A stretch of 64,000 nt of DNA from a virus: the IMG/VR virus record IMGVR_UViG_3300025121_000011, positions 62,001 to 126,000 of that record; one strand, 5' to 3'. Within the stretch, counting starts at the first letter, position 1, and each line of letters opens with the position of its first letter. A program made the position numbers and the translations under genes. Of this stretch, positions 1 to 9,389 are shown one piece after another. The notes beneath the pieces were generated by a model. That model did no database searches. It saw only the letters and a list, made by a program, of their open reading frames with translations, and was not told where the DNA came from.

Positions 1-2921
1 TTGATTATGTTTTTAGAGATAATATAAGATTGGCAAAAGAAGTTTGGTCTGGATTTGGGAGCGCTACAGAAATGTATGCTGGAGAAGATCGCGTTTCATT
101 AATATCAGGCTCTAGGTTAATTCACGAAACAGCTAATGAAGAAGGAAAGTATACAAATTTTGGCGAAACTGCATCTGCGCAAGAATTTCAAACCGATAAA
201 TATAATATTGATAATGATCTAGTTGTAACAGAAATACCCGGCTCTGTTTTTACAGGTAATGTCAGAAAAGATTTGGATGCTAAGCGAATCGCGCTTTCAC
301 GTACTCTGTCTTCTGTACTCCGAATTATTTACACTTGGAATAGTGGTATCCCAAATGAAAATATGGCAGAAATTTTTACAATTAGAGAAAAAGAAAATGT
401 ACCTCTGGCTCCTATAGCTCTGGATGTTTTAACTAATATTCCCAAGGAACTAACAGAATTGCAACCTATATCAAATCTATTGATGTCTGAAGCTAGTGCT
501 TTAGAAGAAGCAATACGAGATAATGTAGAGTCTTTTGGTATTATAAGACCGCAAGAAGAGCCTTTAAACTTTGCTGTAAATATTTTAGTACGAGCTACTA
601 TGGAGGTTTTGACCTCTGGAAAATTTAGTGGAACTATTCATGAAGGAAATCTAGCTAAGATTCAGAAAATTGTTCGAAAAATTGCTCAAAATCTATTAGC
701 TGGTAATGAATCCGCTATTGGATTTTTGACTTCTTCAGCTAGATCTGCTCGTTCTAGAGTTAGAGATTCTTCTAAAGAACGAATGTTGCAGAAGTTATTT
801 TTACTTTCATTTGCATCTTATTTAGCGACTGAAGTAACAAATCTTGCAACAGACTATTTTAATACAGATAGTCCAATGTATATTGGATATGATATTGGAG
901 CAGATTTAACTGATTTTGATATTGTTTCTAATATTTCTGTTGATATTTTAGATAAAGTCTTATCAGCGGGAACGGCGGCATTGGGTTTGGAAGTTTATAA
1001 GAAGTTTGAAGGAATTGAACCAGAATATAATATAGATAGATTAGACCGCGCATATAATCGATTAATTTTGGTATTAGATCTTGCTAGTAAATTTTCTATG
1101 AATCCATATAATGTTGATAAAGCTAAAAAATATTTAACCAGAAGAATAGCTGAATTAAGTGGAAATGAAGCTAGTTGGGTTGCCGCAGAAATTGAAAAAT
1201 ATTTTCCAGTAGCCAACATGGTTTTAACTCATGATATTTTCTCTACAGATGAAGGGATGGCAAGATTAAGCAGAAATGTTCCCGTCACCGGTTTCTCAAG
1301 GCAAATTACAGATATGCCAGACACCAGATATCCAGGTGGAATAATAGTAAATCCAAGTATTAACTTTGATTCTTCTAAACTACAGATAGGAATGATTTCA
1401 GACCGACCACAAACAACAACCTTGTGGCCTCCAGAGCAGCAGGGTTTTGGCTCTAGTGCATTCGTAGGATTTAGACTTCCTGTGGTCTCACGTGGAATGG
1501 CTCAAAATATAACAGCATCAGCTATGGATTTAAAGATTCTTGACTTTTCAATGATGATTTCTATAGATGAAACACCAATAGATATATCATTTTTATTCCA
1601 AAGAGGATTTTCTGATAAAGATCGAGAAGCTCTCGACAGAATCGAGTCCTTAATATTAAAAGCCGAATCAGATCATAGTCGGGCGGTATCAATTCTTGGA
1701 CAGGAGTTATCTGGAGAGGAATATGATATTCAATTGGCAGAATTACAATTTGCATATAGAACTAGATTAGAATCTTTACGCGCAAGACGCAAAGAAATTC
1801 CGCTTAATTATGTAACGGGTTCTAATACATTTAGCGTGCAAAGCGCTTCTAGAAAAGATATTAATGATATAGCTTTTATACCTAAAAATGAATTTTTAGA
1901 AAAATATGCTAGATTGGTACAGGGAACCAAAGGTGTATATCATGGTTATCCTACTCATCGATTTATTAGAGTTGGATTCGTTATTAAGTCTGCATTACGT
2001 CAATATGAAATTTATGAAAAAGCATCAGAAGGATCTTTTGATAGTCAAGCTTCTATGGAAACTATTAGAAAGTTAATATTAGAATTAGATAATTATAAAT
2101 TAGAGGTAGTATCAACGCAACCATGTTTAGCTATAACTGATCCTATGAATGCTTTTAGACTTATCAACAGTCCGGCTTTAACAGGTAGAATATTGACTGA
2201 AGATGAAAAAGAAGCTTTAATCAATTTTATTATGCATGTTTATGGCGCCTGGAGGGCTAGAGATATTGCCGAAGAACTTATGGATAGAGAGGTTGATCCA
2301 GAGGAATTATTAACTCTTCGAAAACCCGATGGCACACCATGGGATGAAACTGAAATCAAAAAATTCAATTTAGCATTAAAAACTGAAGATGCAAGAGATA
2401 GCGCGGGATGGATGAATCATACTGGGCTTTATTATGATTTATATGATCCAGGATCAAAAGAAGATGCAGCACGAGCAAGTTATATACAATATATTTATGC
2501 TATTCATACTGAAAAAGGTTCTCAAACTATCCAACCACCAGTAAACGGTATTCCTACGCGAGTTCACCTTAGAGACGTTAAGTTTCAGGCAATACCTTAT
2601 GGATTAGATATAACGAAGAAAGAGAAGGGTGCTAAAAAAGATTCTGAAGATCGTTTAGATAAACAGGCTATTAAGATGTCTAATAGGGCTCGTGCTGCCA
2701 TGCTTAGATTTGTAAAAAATTCCACTCATAGCTCACCAGAGGTTGTTGGCCCTAAATCAGAAAATACTGAGGGAAGTCAAATTATTGATAAGATTTCCAA
2801 GAGGCGGAATATTGTGGCCAGTATCATTAGAACCGGCACCATACCAGAGTTGATGCCAGATCGGTTAATTGGAGAAGTCATGTTGGAAATGATGTATGAA
2901 GACATGGCTGATGTAAAATAA
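1..2921 (+). CDS. Large protein of unknown function, 5' end outside window
   Basis: The reading frame is open from the left edge (first full codon at base 3) to the TAA at 2921. A TTG at 30 could be read as a start, but the frame continues upstream without a stop and no ribosome site precedes that TTG, so the gene is most likely truncated by the window. At least 970 residues are present. I see no signal peptide, membrane segment or recognisable catalytic motif. The composition is mixed alpha/beta with a charged segment around residues 880-900. It is followed 19 bases later by a small coiled-coil gene. Its size would suit a virion structural or internal protein, but that is only inference; I do not recognise a family. 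Confidence 0.75.
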   Translation, partial: DYVFRDNIRLAKEVWSGFGSATEMYAGEDRVSLISGSRLIHETANEEGKYTNFGETASAQEFQTDKYNIDNDLVVTEIPGSVFTGNVRKDLDAKRIALSRTLSSVLRIIYTWNSGIPNENMAEIFTIREKENVPLAPIALDVLTNIPKELTELQPISNLLMSEASALEEAIRDNVESFGIIRPQEEPLNFAVNILVRATMEVLTSGKFSGTIHEGNLAKIQKIVRKIAQNLLAGNESAIGFLTSSARSARSRVRDSSKERMLQKLFLLSFASYLATEVTNLATDYFNTDSPMYIGYDIGADLTDFDIVSNISVDILDKVLSAGTAALGLEVYKKFEGIEPEYNIDRLDRAYNRLILVLDLASKFSMNPYNVDKAKKYLTRRIAELSGNEASWVAAEIEKYFPVANMVLTHDIFSTDEGMARLSRNVPVTGFSRQITDMPDTRYPGGIIVNPSINFDSSKLQIGMISDRPQTTTLWPPEQQGFGSSAFVGFRLPVVSRGMAQNITASAMDLKILDFSMMISIDETPIDISFLFQRGFSDKDREALDRIESLILKAESDHSRAVSILGQELSGEEYDIQLAELQFAYRTRLESLRARRKEIPLNYVTGSNTFSVQSASRKDINDIAFIPKNEFLEKYARLVQGTKGVYHGYPTHRFIRVGFVIKSALRQYEIYEKASEGSFDSQASMETIRKLILELDNYKLEVVSTQPCLAITDPMNAFRLINSPALTGRILTEDEKEALINFIMHVYGAWRARDIAEELMDREVDPEELLTLRKPDGTPWDETEIKKFNLALKTEDARDSAGWMNHTGLYYDLYDPGSKEDAARASYIQYIYAIHTEKGSQTIQPPVNGIPTRVHLRDVKFQAIPYGLDITKKEKGAKKDSEDRLDKQAIKMSNRARAAMLRFVKNSTHSSPEVVGPKSENTEGSQIIDKISKRRNIVASIIRTGTIPELMPDRLIGEVMLEMMYEDMADVK

Positions 2922-2939
2922 TTTATTAAAGGAGTTGTT

Positions 2940-3356
2940 ATGGCTGCTGAACATTTTAAAGTTAAGATCAATATGGGTGCGGATAAGAAAGAGGTAACGC
3001 CAGAGGCTATTAGAAATTTTGTTAAAGGTCTTGGTGAATGTCAAGAGAAAATTAAGGACGCCAGAGATGCGCTTAAGGCGGAGGTTGATGGCAGTGAAAT
3101 TATTGAAAATATAAAAGAACAAATTAAGGGACTCAAAGAGGATATTGTTAAAATTATTGATGAAAGTCCTGTGATTTCTAAGTATAAAGAAATCTTAGAA
3201 GATGCAGTAGAAGAAAAACATCAATTAATTAATGACGCAAAATCAGATGGAATCCCTCGTAAAGAAATAGACTTGGCAATTAAGGCATTACAAAAAGATA
3301 TAGACATGGCTATATCTATAGATATTTATTCTAATATTGCAGACCTGGTCGATTAA
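2940..3356 (+). CDS. Small coiled-coil hypothetical protein
   Basis: This 138-residue gene starts with ATG after AAAGGAG. It is charged and helical, with heptad-like spacing over most of its length (about residues 25-130), and has no membrane segment or cysteines. It lies between the large unknown protein and the HD phosphohydrolase in the same transcription direction. I do not recognise a family. A structural adaptor or scaffold-like role for the upstream protein is possible but unsupported. Confidence 0.7.
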   Translation: MAAEHFKVKINMGADKKEVTPEAIRNFVKGLGECQEKIKDARDALKAEVDGSEIIENIKEQIKGLKEDIVKIIDESPVISKYKEILEDAVEEKHQLINDAKSDGIPRKEIDLAIKALQKDIDMAISIDIYSNIADLVD

Positions 3357-3357
3357 A

Positions 3358-3897
3358 ATGAGTTGGTGCCAAACCTATTCCGGACGAGGAGTTTATCCAT
3401 TAGAACCGGAATCAACAAATGATGATGATATTTTAATAGAAGATATTGCCCATTCATTATCACATATATGTAGGTTTAATGGACATTGTAAAACATTTTA
3501 TTCTGTAGCTCAACATTCGCTTCTTGTTGCAAATGAAATATATAAAGAAACTCAAGATATAATCTTAGCACAACAGGGCTTATTTCACGATGCTTCTGAG
3601 GCATATTTAGGAGATATTCCAAGTCCTATTAAAATGTTGTTGACAAATTATAAAGAAAATGAAGCCAAATGGATGAAAAAGATTTTTAATAAATTTGGCA
3701 TATCATATCCATTAAACAAAATTGTTAAAATAACTGATATGAGAATGTTGATGACAGAAGCTAGACAGCTAATGGTTTGGCCACCTTCAATTTCATGGAA
3801 TGCCAAATATGAGCCATATAATATCACAATAGATCCTCTTGATCCGGAAAAAGCGAAACGGCTATTTTTGGATTCTTATAAAGTTTTCATCAAATAG
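3358..3897 (+). CDS. HD-domain phosphohydrolase, YfdR/YfbR-like nucleotidase
   Basis: This 179-residue protein has the signature of small HD-superfamily deoxynucleotide phosphohydrolases. The opening QTYSGR block and IEDIAHSLSHICRF are the pattern seen in E. coli prophage YfdR and its phage relatives. Metal ligands are visible as H53 (AQHS), H77-D78 (FHDASEAYLGD) and a later Asp near 131 (ITDMRM). ATG at 3358 is preferred over a TTG 21 bases upstream because it begins right after the previous stop and the family starts this way. The family acts on (d)NMPs or dNTPs, and phage DatZ, the dATPase of diaminopurine-DNA phages, is a related HD enzyme. The substrate here cannot be told from sequence. 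A purB gene elsewhere in the window makes purine-pool control an attractive inference. Confidence 0.85.
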   Translation: MSWCQTYSGRGVYPLEPESTNDDDILIEDIAHSLSHICRFNGHCKTFYSVAQHSLLVANEIYKETQDIILAQQGLFHDASEAYLGDIPSPIKMLLTNYKENEAKWMKKIFNKFGISYPLNKIVKITDMRMLMTEARQLMVWPPSISWNAKYEPYNITIDPLDPEKAKRLFLDSYKVFIK

Positions 3898-3942
3898 AAA
3901 TATAATCTGGATAACAAACAACAGACTAAGGAATGGAAAATA

Positions 3943-4305
3943 ATGGATAATTTGGAAGTTTCAGATAAATCAAAATCTACAGACAGCAATGAAGAATATT
4001 TTATTTTTACTCATAAAATAAGCGGCAGTGGATCTCTTATGAAAAAAGTGAATAATATATTTTATAATTTCGGCTATGGTGGCGCAGCATCTCTGATGCG
4101 ACCGAGAGAGTGGAATGTGTATGGGTGGTGGTTCGAAGATGAGATAATTCATAAAAGCGATAACTTCACTTGTAAATTTCTATCTAAAATAGAGATCGCG
4201 GATGCTATGGCTGAGGTTATGGCCTTAGATCAGCGTAAATTCACACACCCATACGAATATAAAAAACTTATCGATCACATAATAGAATGGATAGACAGCC
4301 AGTGA
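3943..4305 (+). CDS. Hypothetical protein, 120 aa
   Basis: A 120-residue ORF with an AAGGA-type ribosome site some 10 bases upstream. It has an acidic, serine-rich N-terminus followed by a compact tryptophan-rich middle (WNVYGWWFEDE, about residues 65-75) and an amphipathic C-terminal helix. No family is recognised. It sits between the HD phosphohydrolase and the HNH endonuclease. Confidence 0.6.
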   Translation: MDNLEVSDKSKSTDSNEEYFIFTHKISGSGSLMKKVNNIFYNFGYGGAASLMRPREWNVYGWWFEDEIIHKSDNFTCKFLSKIEIADAMAEVMALDQRKFTHPYEYKKLIDHIIEWIDSQ

Positions 4306-4338
4306 AAGCAATCAATTTCCTTTCTTTGAGATTGTATA

Positions 4339-5106
4339 ATGTCTTATAAGAATGATTTAATTGGGTTGAAGTTTGGCCTTCTAATCGTCTTATCAATGGC
4401 TGGGAAAACAAAGCAAAATAAATTGAGATGGCTTTGCAAATGTACCTGTGGAAAGGAAAAAGTCATTGTTGGGGCAAGTCTTACTATGGGGATGACCAAA
4501 AGTTGCGGCTGTCTGAGAGCGACTATTGTATTACCTAAAGAAAACAAAGATTTAATTGGCAAGCGATTTGGAAAGATTTTGATTATTGGATTAGCGCAAA
4601 CTGAATTAGCTTCAAAGAGCACAGGTAAGAGGTCTAGAATAAAGTATAAGTGTGAGTGTGACTGTGGTAATATTAAGGATATAAGTATATATTCGTTAAC
4701 GTCGGGCGCTACAAATAGCTGTGGTTGCATACAAAGAGAATATGCTCAAAAATCCCGAAGGAAGTACCCAAAGGCAGAATCTACAGTCAGAAGAATTTTT
4801 TCAGGGTATAAAAGTAACGCTTCCAGTCGTGGGCTGAGCTTTGAAATTACTTTTAAGGAATTTCAAGACATTGGAACCCAATATTGTGTATATTGTGGCC
4901 AGCCTCCAACAGAAAGAAATACAAAACATATTAAAAGTGCATCCGCAATTTTATTCAACGGAATTGATAGAGTAGATAATAATATTGGATACACGGTAGA
5001 TAATTGCAGGCCATGCTGCTCATTATGCAACAGAATGAAGTCAGATATGTCACGACAAGATTTCCTTAAGCATATATCTAAGATAAACGATTATAAACCA
5101 ATTTAG
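4339..5106 (+). CDS. Free-standing HNH homing endonuclease with duplicated zinc-ribbon DNA-binding modules
   Basis: This 255-residue protein opens with two copies of one module, each DLIG..FG followed by CxCxCG and ending SCGC (about residues 5-60 and 72-130). Such zinc-ribbon repeats commonly provide DNA binding in phage homing endonucleases. The C-terminal third is an HNH domain: CVYCG, then NGIDRVDNNIGY, then CxxC (CSLCNRMK), ending in a helix (RQDFLKHISKI). The family nicks or cuts DNA and spreads by homing into neighbouring loci. The ribosome site is poor, consistent with an inserted selfish gene. It lies 10 bases upstream of dnaE, whose two inteins lack endonucleases, so it could serve their homing sites in trans (hypothesis). 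Confidence 0.85.
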   Translation: MSYKNDLIGLKFGLLIVLSMAGKTKQNKLRWLCKCTCGKEKVIVGASLTMGMTKSCGCLRATIVLPKENKDLIGKRFGKILIIGLAQTELASKSTGKRSRIKYKCECDCGNIKDISIYSLTSGATNSCGCIQREYAQKSRRKYPKAESTVRRIFSGYKSNASSRGLSFEITFKEFQDIGTQYCVYCGQPPTERNTKHIKSASAILFNGIDRVDNNIGYTVDNCRPCCSLCNRMKSDMSRQDFLKHISKINDYKPI

Positions 5107-5115
5107 GAAGTAGCA

Positions 5116-8100
5116 ATGTCAAAAATGTATTTAAATCAAAGCAACTATATTTCCTTGCACAATCACACACAGATCGGCTCCCCACTTGATTCGATTATTG
5201 ATGTGGATTTATTATTTAAGAAAGCAAAGGAATACGATATGCCGGCAGTAGCAATTACTGATCACGGAACAATGACGGCTCATTATGATGCCTGGAAAGC
5301 TAGCCAAAAAACAGGTGTTAAGCTGATTCCAGGAATTGAATCATATTTTGCGGATAGCTTAAGTGATAAGAAATCTTATCACATGGTCTTATTAGCGAAA
5401 AATGAAACTGGGTATAAGAATCTTTTGCATCTTAATTTTTTGAGCTATAAGAATCAACATTCAGGCTATATGGGTAAAAAGATTCCAAGAATCTCATGGG
5501 AACATATCGAAAAATATAATGAAGGAATCATATGCTTGACTGCCTGTTCAAGTGGTCTAATTGCACAGACATTAATCACACAAGGAGATACGGCGAAAGC
5601 GTTAAATCAAATTCACAGATTGAATCATATATTTAAAAATAGACTTAGACTTGAATTACAACCTCACAAATTATACTCTGTAAATAAAAATGGAGGTATA
5701 GTTAGCCAAGTCAATTTAAATGAAGAATTGCTTAAAATATCTCATGATCTTAAAATTCCTTATGTTATTACATCTGATTCGCATTATCTTAGCCCCGAGG
5801 AAGCACATATGCACGATTTAATGCTCGCCATTCGAGATAAAAAAGCATTTGACGATCCCAATAGATTTCGTTATGGTGTGCAGGATATGTATTTAAAAAC
5901 AAAAGAAGAGATTATATCTTTTTTCGGTGCTGATGTAGCTAATTTAGGAATTCAAAATTCTATTGATATTATGAATGCATGTGAAGAACCTTCTTATTTA
6001 AAGCCCCGAGGGCCTATGCTGCCAAAGTTTGATATGAGCGATCAAGAAGACTTTGAGATATTTAAAGATTGGAAACAAATTAACTGTCCAGCGGTAGAAG
6101 ATGATAAAGCATATTTGCGTTTTAAATGTATAGAGGGATTTAAAAATAAGTGTTCTGATTTCGATATTAAAACCCGTCGAGAATATTGGGAACGTGTTAA
6201 GTTAGAACTTGGAGTATTAGAAGAGAAAGATTTTTCATCTTATATGTTGATTGTTTCAGATTATATAAATTGGGCAAAGAAATCGATGCCTGTGGGTCCA
6301 GCACGAGGTTGTTTTATAGCCGGTAGTCAAGTTACATTATATAATGGTTCTAGAAAATCCATTGAAGATGTTTCTATTGGAGAGTTAGTACTATCTCATG
6401 ATGGCACTAGTCAATGTGTTATAAATACCATGATTTATCCAGTAGATGAAGAATTGATTGAACTTGAGTTTGAAAATGGAAAAGTCATTACTTGCACAAA
6501 AGAACATGAATTTTTTACTATCAATAGAGGTTGGGTAAGTGCTGATGAGTTGACAAAAAGCGATGATATTAATCATAGATTATGCAGAAAAAGATACGTT
6601 TGGTATTTTGGGCCGGTATATGATCTTACAGTTGAAAATACACACTCTTATCATGTAGAGGACTTGGCGGTTCATAATTCAGCGGCAGGTTCAATGGTTG
6701 CGTTTTTAACTGATATAACAAGTATAGATCCAATTAAGTATGGATTAATCTTTGAAAGATTTCATAATAATCAAAAGAAGAGTTTTCCAGATATTGATAC
6801 AGATTTTAGTCGTCCAGGTTTAGTAAAAGAATATATTAAAGAAAGATATGGTGAAGATAGAGTGGCTTCTATTTCGAATTGGAGTACACTATCTCCAAAG
6901 GTTATTATTAAAGATATTGCTAGAAGTTTGCGAATTGGTGGTGATAAATCATCTGCTTTCCAAATTTCTGGAAAAATTACAGATTGTATGGGTGATGAAA
7001 AAACTATTGCTAAAGAAAGAAGTGCTAATCCAATTTTTGATGCTTACATGCACGATCATTCTGATTTATGTTTATATGCAGAAAAACTTCAAAATCTTAC
7101 CAGAAATTGGTCGGTTCATGCCGCAGGTATGGTAATCGGAGCAGAGCCTCTATCTAAAATTATTCCACTTAGAATAGAAGACAGAGTGGACCACGGTGAA
7201 GCCTTGGTAGTTACTCAGTGGGAGAAAACTAGATGTGAGGATAATGGTTTGATCAAGATGGATTTATTGGGCTTAAAAACCTTAACAGTAATTGATGAGA
7301 CTTTTAAATTAATTAAAAAAACTGATAATTTAGACTTAACTGTTAAAGATATAGACTTAGATGACTTTAAAGTTTATGATATGATTGGAGAGGGTTCTAC
7401 ATCAGGAGTATTTCAATTAGAATCTTCTCTTACCCCTTTATGCATGAGATTAAAACCTCGCGACGTAGAGGATATATCAATTATTAATGCGGTAGGTAGA
7501 CCATCATGTCAACCAGCAGAAAGACGCAAATATATTGCGAGACGTTTAGGAGAACAGCAGGCTGAATATCTGCATGATAGTACCAAAAGGGCATTGCAAT
7601 CTACTTATGGAGTATTGGTTTATGAAGAGCAAGCCATGTTTTTGGCACAAGACTGTGCCGGCTGGGATCTCAATCAAGCTGATGCATTAAGAAAAATTAG
7701 CAAGTTAAAAGGAAAAGATCCTGATTTAGTTTTAAAGACTGAAACAGCTTTTATAGCCGATTGTATGAGTTATTCCAAAATGTCATATGATATAGCATCA
7801 CAAATCTGGGAACAATTTATTCTGCCTCTCGGAAATTATGCGTTTAATAAAAGTTTGTTATTTTCTACGCCGGTGCGTGTTATAAGAAATTCAGAGGAAA
7901 TGATTCTTCCGATACAAAAAGTTAGATCAGGTGATTTTGTTTATTCAAGAAATGAAGATAATCAAGAAGATTGTTTAATTAAAGTCAAAAACAATCATTA
8001 TCATAATAAATGTTTTGTATACAAAGTTACGCTAGATAGTGGGGAAGAGGTTGTATGCACACGGAATCACAAATTCAGAACAACAACGGGAGAGATGCTT

Positions 8101-9333
8101 CCACTGTGGTTGATTCAAGATCAGAATATGGAAATAGTTGTATCTGTGGAAAAACAGCCAAAAGTTAAAAAAATTATGGCTAAAATAACATCTGTAGAAT
8201 ACGTTGGAGAGCAAGATACTTATGATTTAGAAGTAGAGAACTCTGATCATCAATATTATTTGGCAAATGGTATTTTAACATCTAATTCTCATTCTATTTC
8301 ATATTCTCATATTTCTTTTTATACAGCTTGGTTGAGGTGTCATTATCCCACACAATTTATGTGCGCATTATTAAATTCTGAAGATCCAAATTCAGATAAA
8401 ACTCAAGAATATTTAACTGAATGTGTAAATATGGGTATTTCAGTTTTACCGCCATCTATTAATGCCAAGGGAGATTATACAGTAGTTAAAACTGGACAGA
8501 TTTTAACTGGATTGGGTGCAATGAAAGGAATAGGCGAATCTGCAATTGTAGAGATTCAAAGTTTTAGCCCGTATGATTCAATAGAAGCATTTTTCGCAAA
8601 GACAAGCGGGCGCACAGTTAATAAACGTGTACTGCAAGCTTTAGCTAAATCTGGTGCTTTTGATGAGTATAATATTCCAAGAAAAGTAATATTTGATGAG
8701 TATGCTAAATATAGAACTAAAGTAAATTTATTTATTAATAAATATAAAAAAACATGGATATTAAAAAATAAAAATTTGTTTTCGGTTGGAATAGAAGATG
8801 GTGATAAAATACAAAACGAAATTGATGAAGCTGCTGATAAATATATTGGACAAAATATAGATTCAATAATAAGTCAGATGCCTAAAATATATGACGGAAA
8901 TTGTACAGAGTGGACTAAAAAAGAATTACTGGTTAATGAGCAAGAAGTGCTTGGAAGAACAATTTCTGGTTCCCTACACGAAGTGTTTTCTGGATTTTTT
9001 AGAGGAGAGGGTTCTCTTGCTACAAAATTTGATAAGATTTTAAATCTTCGTCCGAAATCAAGAATAAGGGTGGAAGCCATTGTTAAGTCTAAAGTAAAAG
9101 AATTTAAAATTAAGAATGGTAAGAATATTGGTCAAAAATTTGCCAAATATATTATTGAGGATTCTGCTGGTTCAACTATAACTATGACCGTTTGGGCAGA
9201 TGATTATTCTGTTTTAAAAAGTGTATTAACAGATGGAACGCCTATTAAAGCAATTTGCTCTGTAAATGAATTTATGGATCAAAAAGATCTGGCCTTGGTT
9301 AGTTTAGAAAAAGCTTATGGTAAGGGAGTATAA
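5116..9333 (+). CDS. dnaE: DNA polymerase III alpha subunit (DnaE-type) precursor with two inteins
   Basis: The 1405-residue precursor would splice to about 1137 residues, close to the usual DnaE length of about 1160. The N-terminal PHP domain keeps its metal-binding pattern (HNH at 15-17, ITDHG near 55, SDSH near 220), so a PHP phosphoesterase or proofreading activity is possible. The palm motif PDIDTDF holds the catalytic aspartates (D561 and D563 in the precursor). Inteins interrupt two of the most conserved DnaE motifs: GPxRG|S (intein at 399-521) and AFNK|SHS (intein at 913-1057). The region after intein 2 matches the DnaE fingers, tandem HhH and OB parts. The gene follows the HNH endonuclease by 10 bases. 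It probably encodes the phage replicative polymerase; no clamp or exonuclease gene is visible in this window. Confidence 0.95.
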   Translation: MSKMYLNQSNYISLHNHTQIGSPLDSIIDVDLLFKKAKEYDMPAVAITDHGTMTAHYDAWKASQKTGVKLIPGIESYFADSLSDKKSYHMVLLAKNETGYKNLLHLNFLSYKNQHSGYMGKKIPRISWEHIEKYNEGIICLTACSSGLIAQTLITQGDTAKALNQIHRLNHIFKNRLRLELQPHKLYSVNKNGGIVSQVNLNEELLKISHDLKIPYVITSDSHYLSPEEAHMHDLMLAIRDKKAFDDPNRFRYGVQDMYLKTKEEIISFFGADVANLGIQNSIDIMNACEEPSYLKPRGPMLPKFDMSDQEDFEIFKDWKQINCPAVEDDKAYLRFKCIEGFKNKCSDFDIKTRREYWERVKLELGVLEEKDFSSYMLIVSDYINWAKKSMPVGPARGCFIAGSQVTLYNGSRKSIEDVSIGELVLSHDGTSQCVINTMIYPVDEELIELEFENGKVITCTKEHEFFTINRGWVSADELTKSDDINHRLCRKRYVWYFGPVYDLTVENTHSYHVEDLAVHNSAAGSMVAFLTDITSIDPIKYGLIFERFHNNQKKSFPDIDTDFSRPGLVKEYIKERYGEDRVASISNWSTLSPKVIIKDIARSLRIGGDKSSAFQISGKITDCMGDEKTIAKERSANPIFDAYMHDHSDLCLYAEKLQNLTRNWSVHAAGMVIGAEPLSKIIPLRIEDRVDHGEALVVTQWEKTRCEDNGLIKMDLLGLKTLTVIDETFKLIKKTDNLDLTVKDIDLDDFKVYDMIGEGSTSGVFQLESSLTPLCMRLKPRDVEDISIINAVGRPSCQPAERRKYIARRLGEQQAEYLHDSTKRALQSTYGVLVYEEQAMFLAQDCAGWDLNQADALRKISKLKGKDPDLVLKTETAFIADCMSYSKMSYDIASQIWEQFILPLGNYAFNKSLLFSTPVRVIRNSEEMILPIQKVRSGDFVYSRNEDNQEDCLIKVKNNHYHNKCFVYKVTLDSGEEVVCTRNHKFRTTTGEMLPLWLIQDQNMEIVVSVEKQPKVKKIMAKITSVEYVGEQDTYDLEVENSDHQYYLANGILTSNSHSISYSHISFYTAWLRCHYPTQFMCALLNSEDPNSDKTQEYLTECVNMGISVLPPSINAKGDYTVVKTGQILTGLGAMKGIGESAIVEIQSFSPYDSIEAFFAKTSGRTVNKRVLQALAKSGAFDEYNIPRKVIFDEYAKYRTKVNLFINKYKKTWILKNKNLFSVGIEDGDKIQNEIDEAADKYIGQNIDSIISQMPKIYDGNCTEWTKKELLVNEQEVLGRTISGSLHEVFSGFFRGEGSLATKFDKILNLRPKSRIRVEAIVKSKVKEFKIKNGKNIGQKFAKYIIEDSAGSTITMTVWADDYSVLKSVLTDGTPIKAICSVNEFMDQKDLALVSLEKAYGKGV
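6310..6678 (+). other. DnaE mini-intein 1 (123 aa, no endonuclease)
   Basis: The insert begins with Cys1 (CFIAGSQV) after GPARG and ends VEDLAVHN before extein Ser. It has the block A start, block B TCTKEHEFFT (TxxH-type), block F YDLTVENTHSYHV and block G HN|S. At 123 residues it is near the minimum for cis-splicing and has no room for a homing endonuclease. Removing it restores the canonical DnaE motif GPARG-SAAGS. All splicing residues look intact, so it is probably active. Confidence 0.93.
7852..8286 (+). other. DnaE mini-intein 2 (145 aa, Ser1 and penultimate Ser)
   Basis: The insert lies between AFNK and SHSIS, restoring the invariant DnaE motif AFNKSHS. It starts with Ser (SLLFSTPVRV) rather than Cys and ends ANGILTSN|S, so the residue before the final Asn is Ser instead of the usual His. 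Block B is VCTRNHKFRT and block F is TYDLEVENSDHQYYL. The ANGIL ending recalls the gp41/NrdJ-type phage inteins. No endonuclease is present. It sits three residues downstream of the split-intein site in cyanobacterial DnaE. Splicing is expected to work but may be slower than in His-containing inteins. Confidence 0.9.
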
Positions 9334-9389
9334 TATAAAGTTTAGATGTTATAAACATTATTTATATATTATTAATAAGGAGAAGTAAA

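Noticed and set aside
5116-9333. Split intein in DnaE at the cyanobacterial site
   Set aside because: Both DnaE inteins are contiguous within one open frame, and the second lies three residues away from the cyanobacterial split site.
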